This document shows positions 15,308-15,864 of a stretch of DNA of 15,864 nt, piece after piece (the stretch's first letter is position 1; each line of letters begins with the position of its first letter). The position numbers were made by a program, and so were the translations under genes. Origin of the DNA: Bacteroidales bacterium (GTDB lineage Bacteria; Bacteroidota; Bacteroidia; Bacteroidales; JAAUTT01); contig JAAUTT010000016.1 in NCBI GenBank assembly GCA_012031335.1, positions 1-15,864 of the forward strand, read 5' to 3'. Below the pieces are notes generated by a model. It saw only the letters and a list, made by a program, of their open reading frames with translations. It ran no database searches and was not told the origin of the DNA.

Positions 15308-15864
15308 TCAAATATAACAAAACCATTTTGATTTTGAAACGGTTACATTAAATTTACCAATGTCCTTTCTATGGAGCGCCGCGTGAGCGGTTACCTCTGC
15401 CTCGATGTTGGCCGCTTCTTCTTTTTTCATTACCCCTGTATCGGTCAATATTTTTAATGCTGCGGTTATCACTGGCACTGCGGCGGCCAGGGTGGCTGCG
15501 GCGGCCACCCCCAAACCGGTTATTTCGGTTCCTTCGTCGATCCCACTCAGTCCTCCTGCTTTCCCTTTGAGCACTGCATTGCGAAGGGCGCTTGTCTTGC
15601 CTTGCAGTTTATCCACGAAAAGCTTTTCAATTTTGGCAAGCGCACTTTTCGACTTTTCCCATTCCTGGGCTGAGACGCCTTTAGCTGCAGCTTGCTCCCG
15701 GGTGGCGTATCCCCACTTGATTTTGGAGGCCATCTTTTCATGTTGAGCTTCATGGCAAGCAAAAAGCCGCTCCTGGCCGAATGGTAAGCGGGTTGAACCG
15801 CACCACGGCCTTACCTGCCTTCTTTGCAGCCTGTGCAGTTGCTTTGCCTGCTTTTTTAACCGCT
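15308..15864 (-). CDS. Conserved Bacteroidota protein with basic KKAGKA repeats, partial and frame-broken
   Basis: The gene enters from the right edge. The first visible part (15864 to about 15785) reads AVKKAGKATAQAAKKAGKAV then VRFNPLTIR. A break at about 15771-15783 leads to SGFLLAMKLNMKR, and a second at about 15734 to ASKIKWGYATREQAAAKG. The rest is intact to the stop at 15308. It has an Ala-rich hydrophobic segment (GLGVAAAATLAAAVPVITAALKI, residues about 73-95 of the last frame). I have seen the NPL...LLAMKLN...KWGYAT pattern as a conserved Bacteroidota family, perhaps phage-like structural, but cannot name it with certainty. The N-terminus lies outside the window. Confidence 0.5.
   Translation of the reverse strand, partial: RLKKQAKQLHRLQRRQVRPWCGSTRLPFGQERLFACHEAQHEKMASKIKWGYATREQAAAKGVSAQEWEKSKSALAKIEKLFVDKLQGKTSALRNAVLKGKAGGLSGIDEGTEITGLGVAAAATLAAAVPVITAALKILTDTGVMKKEEAANIEAEVTAHAALHRKDIGKFNVTVSKSKWFCYI

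Noticed and set aside
15405..15746. 113-aa frame on the + strand opposite the basic-repeat gene
   Set aside because: Its composition is the complement of an Ala-rich coding sequence. The minus-strand frame has the recognisable conserved segments.
1..15864. tRNA, rRNA, CRISPR array or complete insertion sequence
   Set aside because: I found no cloverleaf, no regularly spaced repeats and no transposase motif. The only long direct repeat is the promoter cassette pair.

Overview
The window suggests a member of the Bacteroidota. It is AT-rich, has a typical promoter of that phylum (TATCTTTG with a TTG 17 nt upstream at 14234-14261), and carries a SusC-like carboxypeptidase-regulatory/outer-membrane barrel gene, a GG-leader peptide operon of the kind known from Bacteroidales, a DUF4469-type protein and other families typical of the phylum. 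The order cannot be fixed from the sequence alone.

Layout. (1) 1-1393: degraded accessory DNA, holding a truncated DNA-methyltransferase remnant on + and a frameshifted RecA/RadA-like ATPase on -. (2) 1380-3688: a PAS-LuxR regulator on -, divergent from a LuxI/FeeM-like GNAT acyltransferase and an E1/ThiF-like adenylyltransferase on +. A perfect 16-bp palindrome lies between them. (3) 3710-11987: a single-strand RiPP-type operon of LytTR regulator, Cys-rich double-glycine precursor, radical SAM/SPASM maturase, outer-membrane beta-barrel protein, C39-peptidase ABC exporter, hairpin-less HlyD-like adaptor and a secreted protein of unknown function. Two copies of the same palindrome type precede it. 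(4) 11988-14129: two further units, each headed by an almost identical 85-bp promoter cassette carrying the palindrome. The first leads to a 38-aa ORF and a lipoprotein. The second leads to a hairpin with a T-run and then a DUF4469-like protein. (5) 14250-15864: an antitoxin-like small protein, a hypothetical protein, and a gene with basic KKAGKA repeats that runs off the edge.

How it may work together (inference). The LuxI/FeeM-like enzyme and the E1-like enzyme would make a small signal. The PAS-LuxR protein would sense it and act at the lux-box-like palindromes, switching on its own locus, the LytTR-led peptide operon, and the lipoprotein and DUF4469 units. The peptide would be modified by the radical SAM enzyme, cut after GG by the C39 domain and exported. 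This would be a quorum-type circuit controlling a modified peptide in Bacteroidota.

Caution: at least a dozen single-base frame breaks, mostly in short homopolymer runs, interrupt otherwise conserved proteins. This looks more like uncorrected long-read sequence than gene decay, so interrupted genes are given here as composites.
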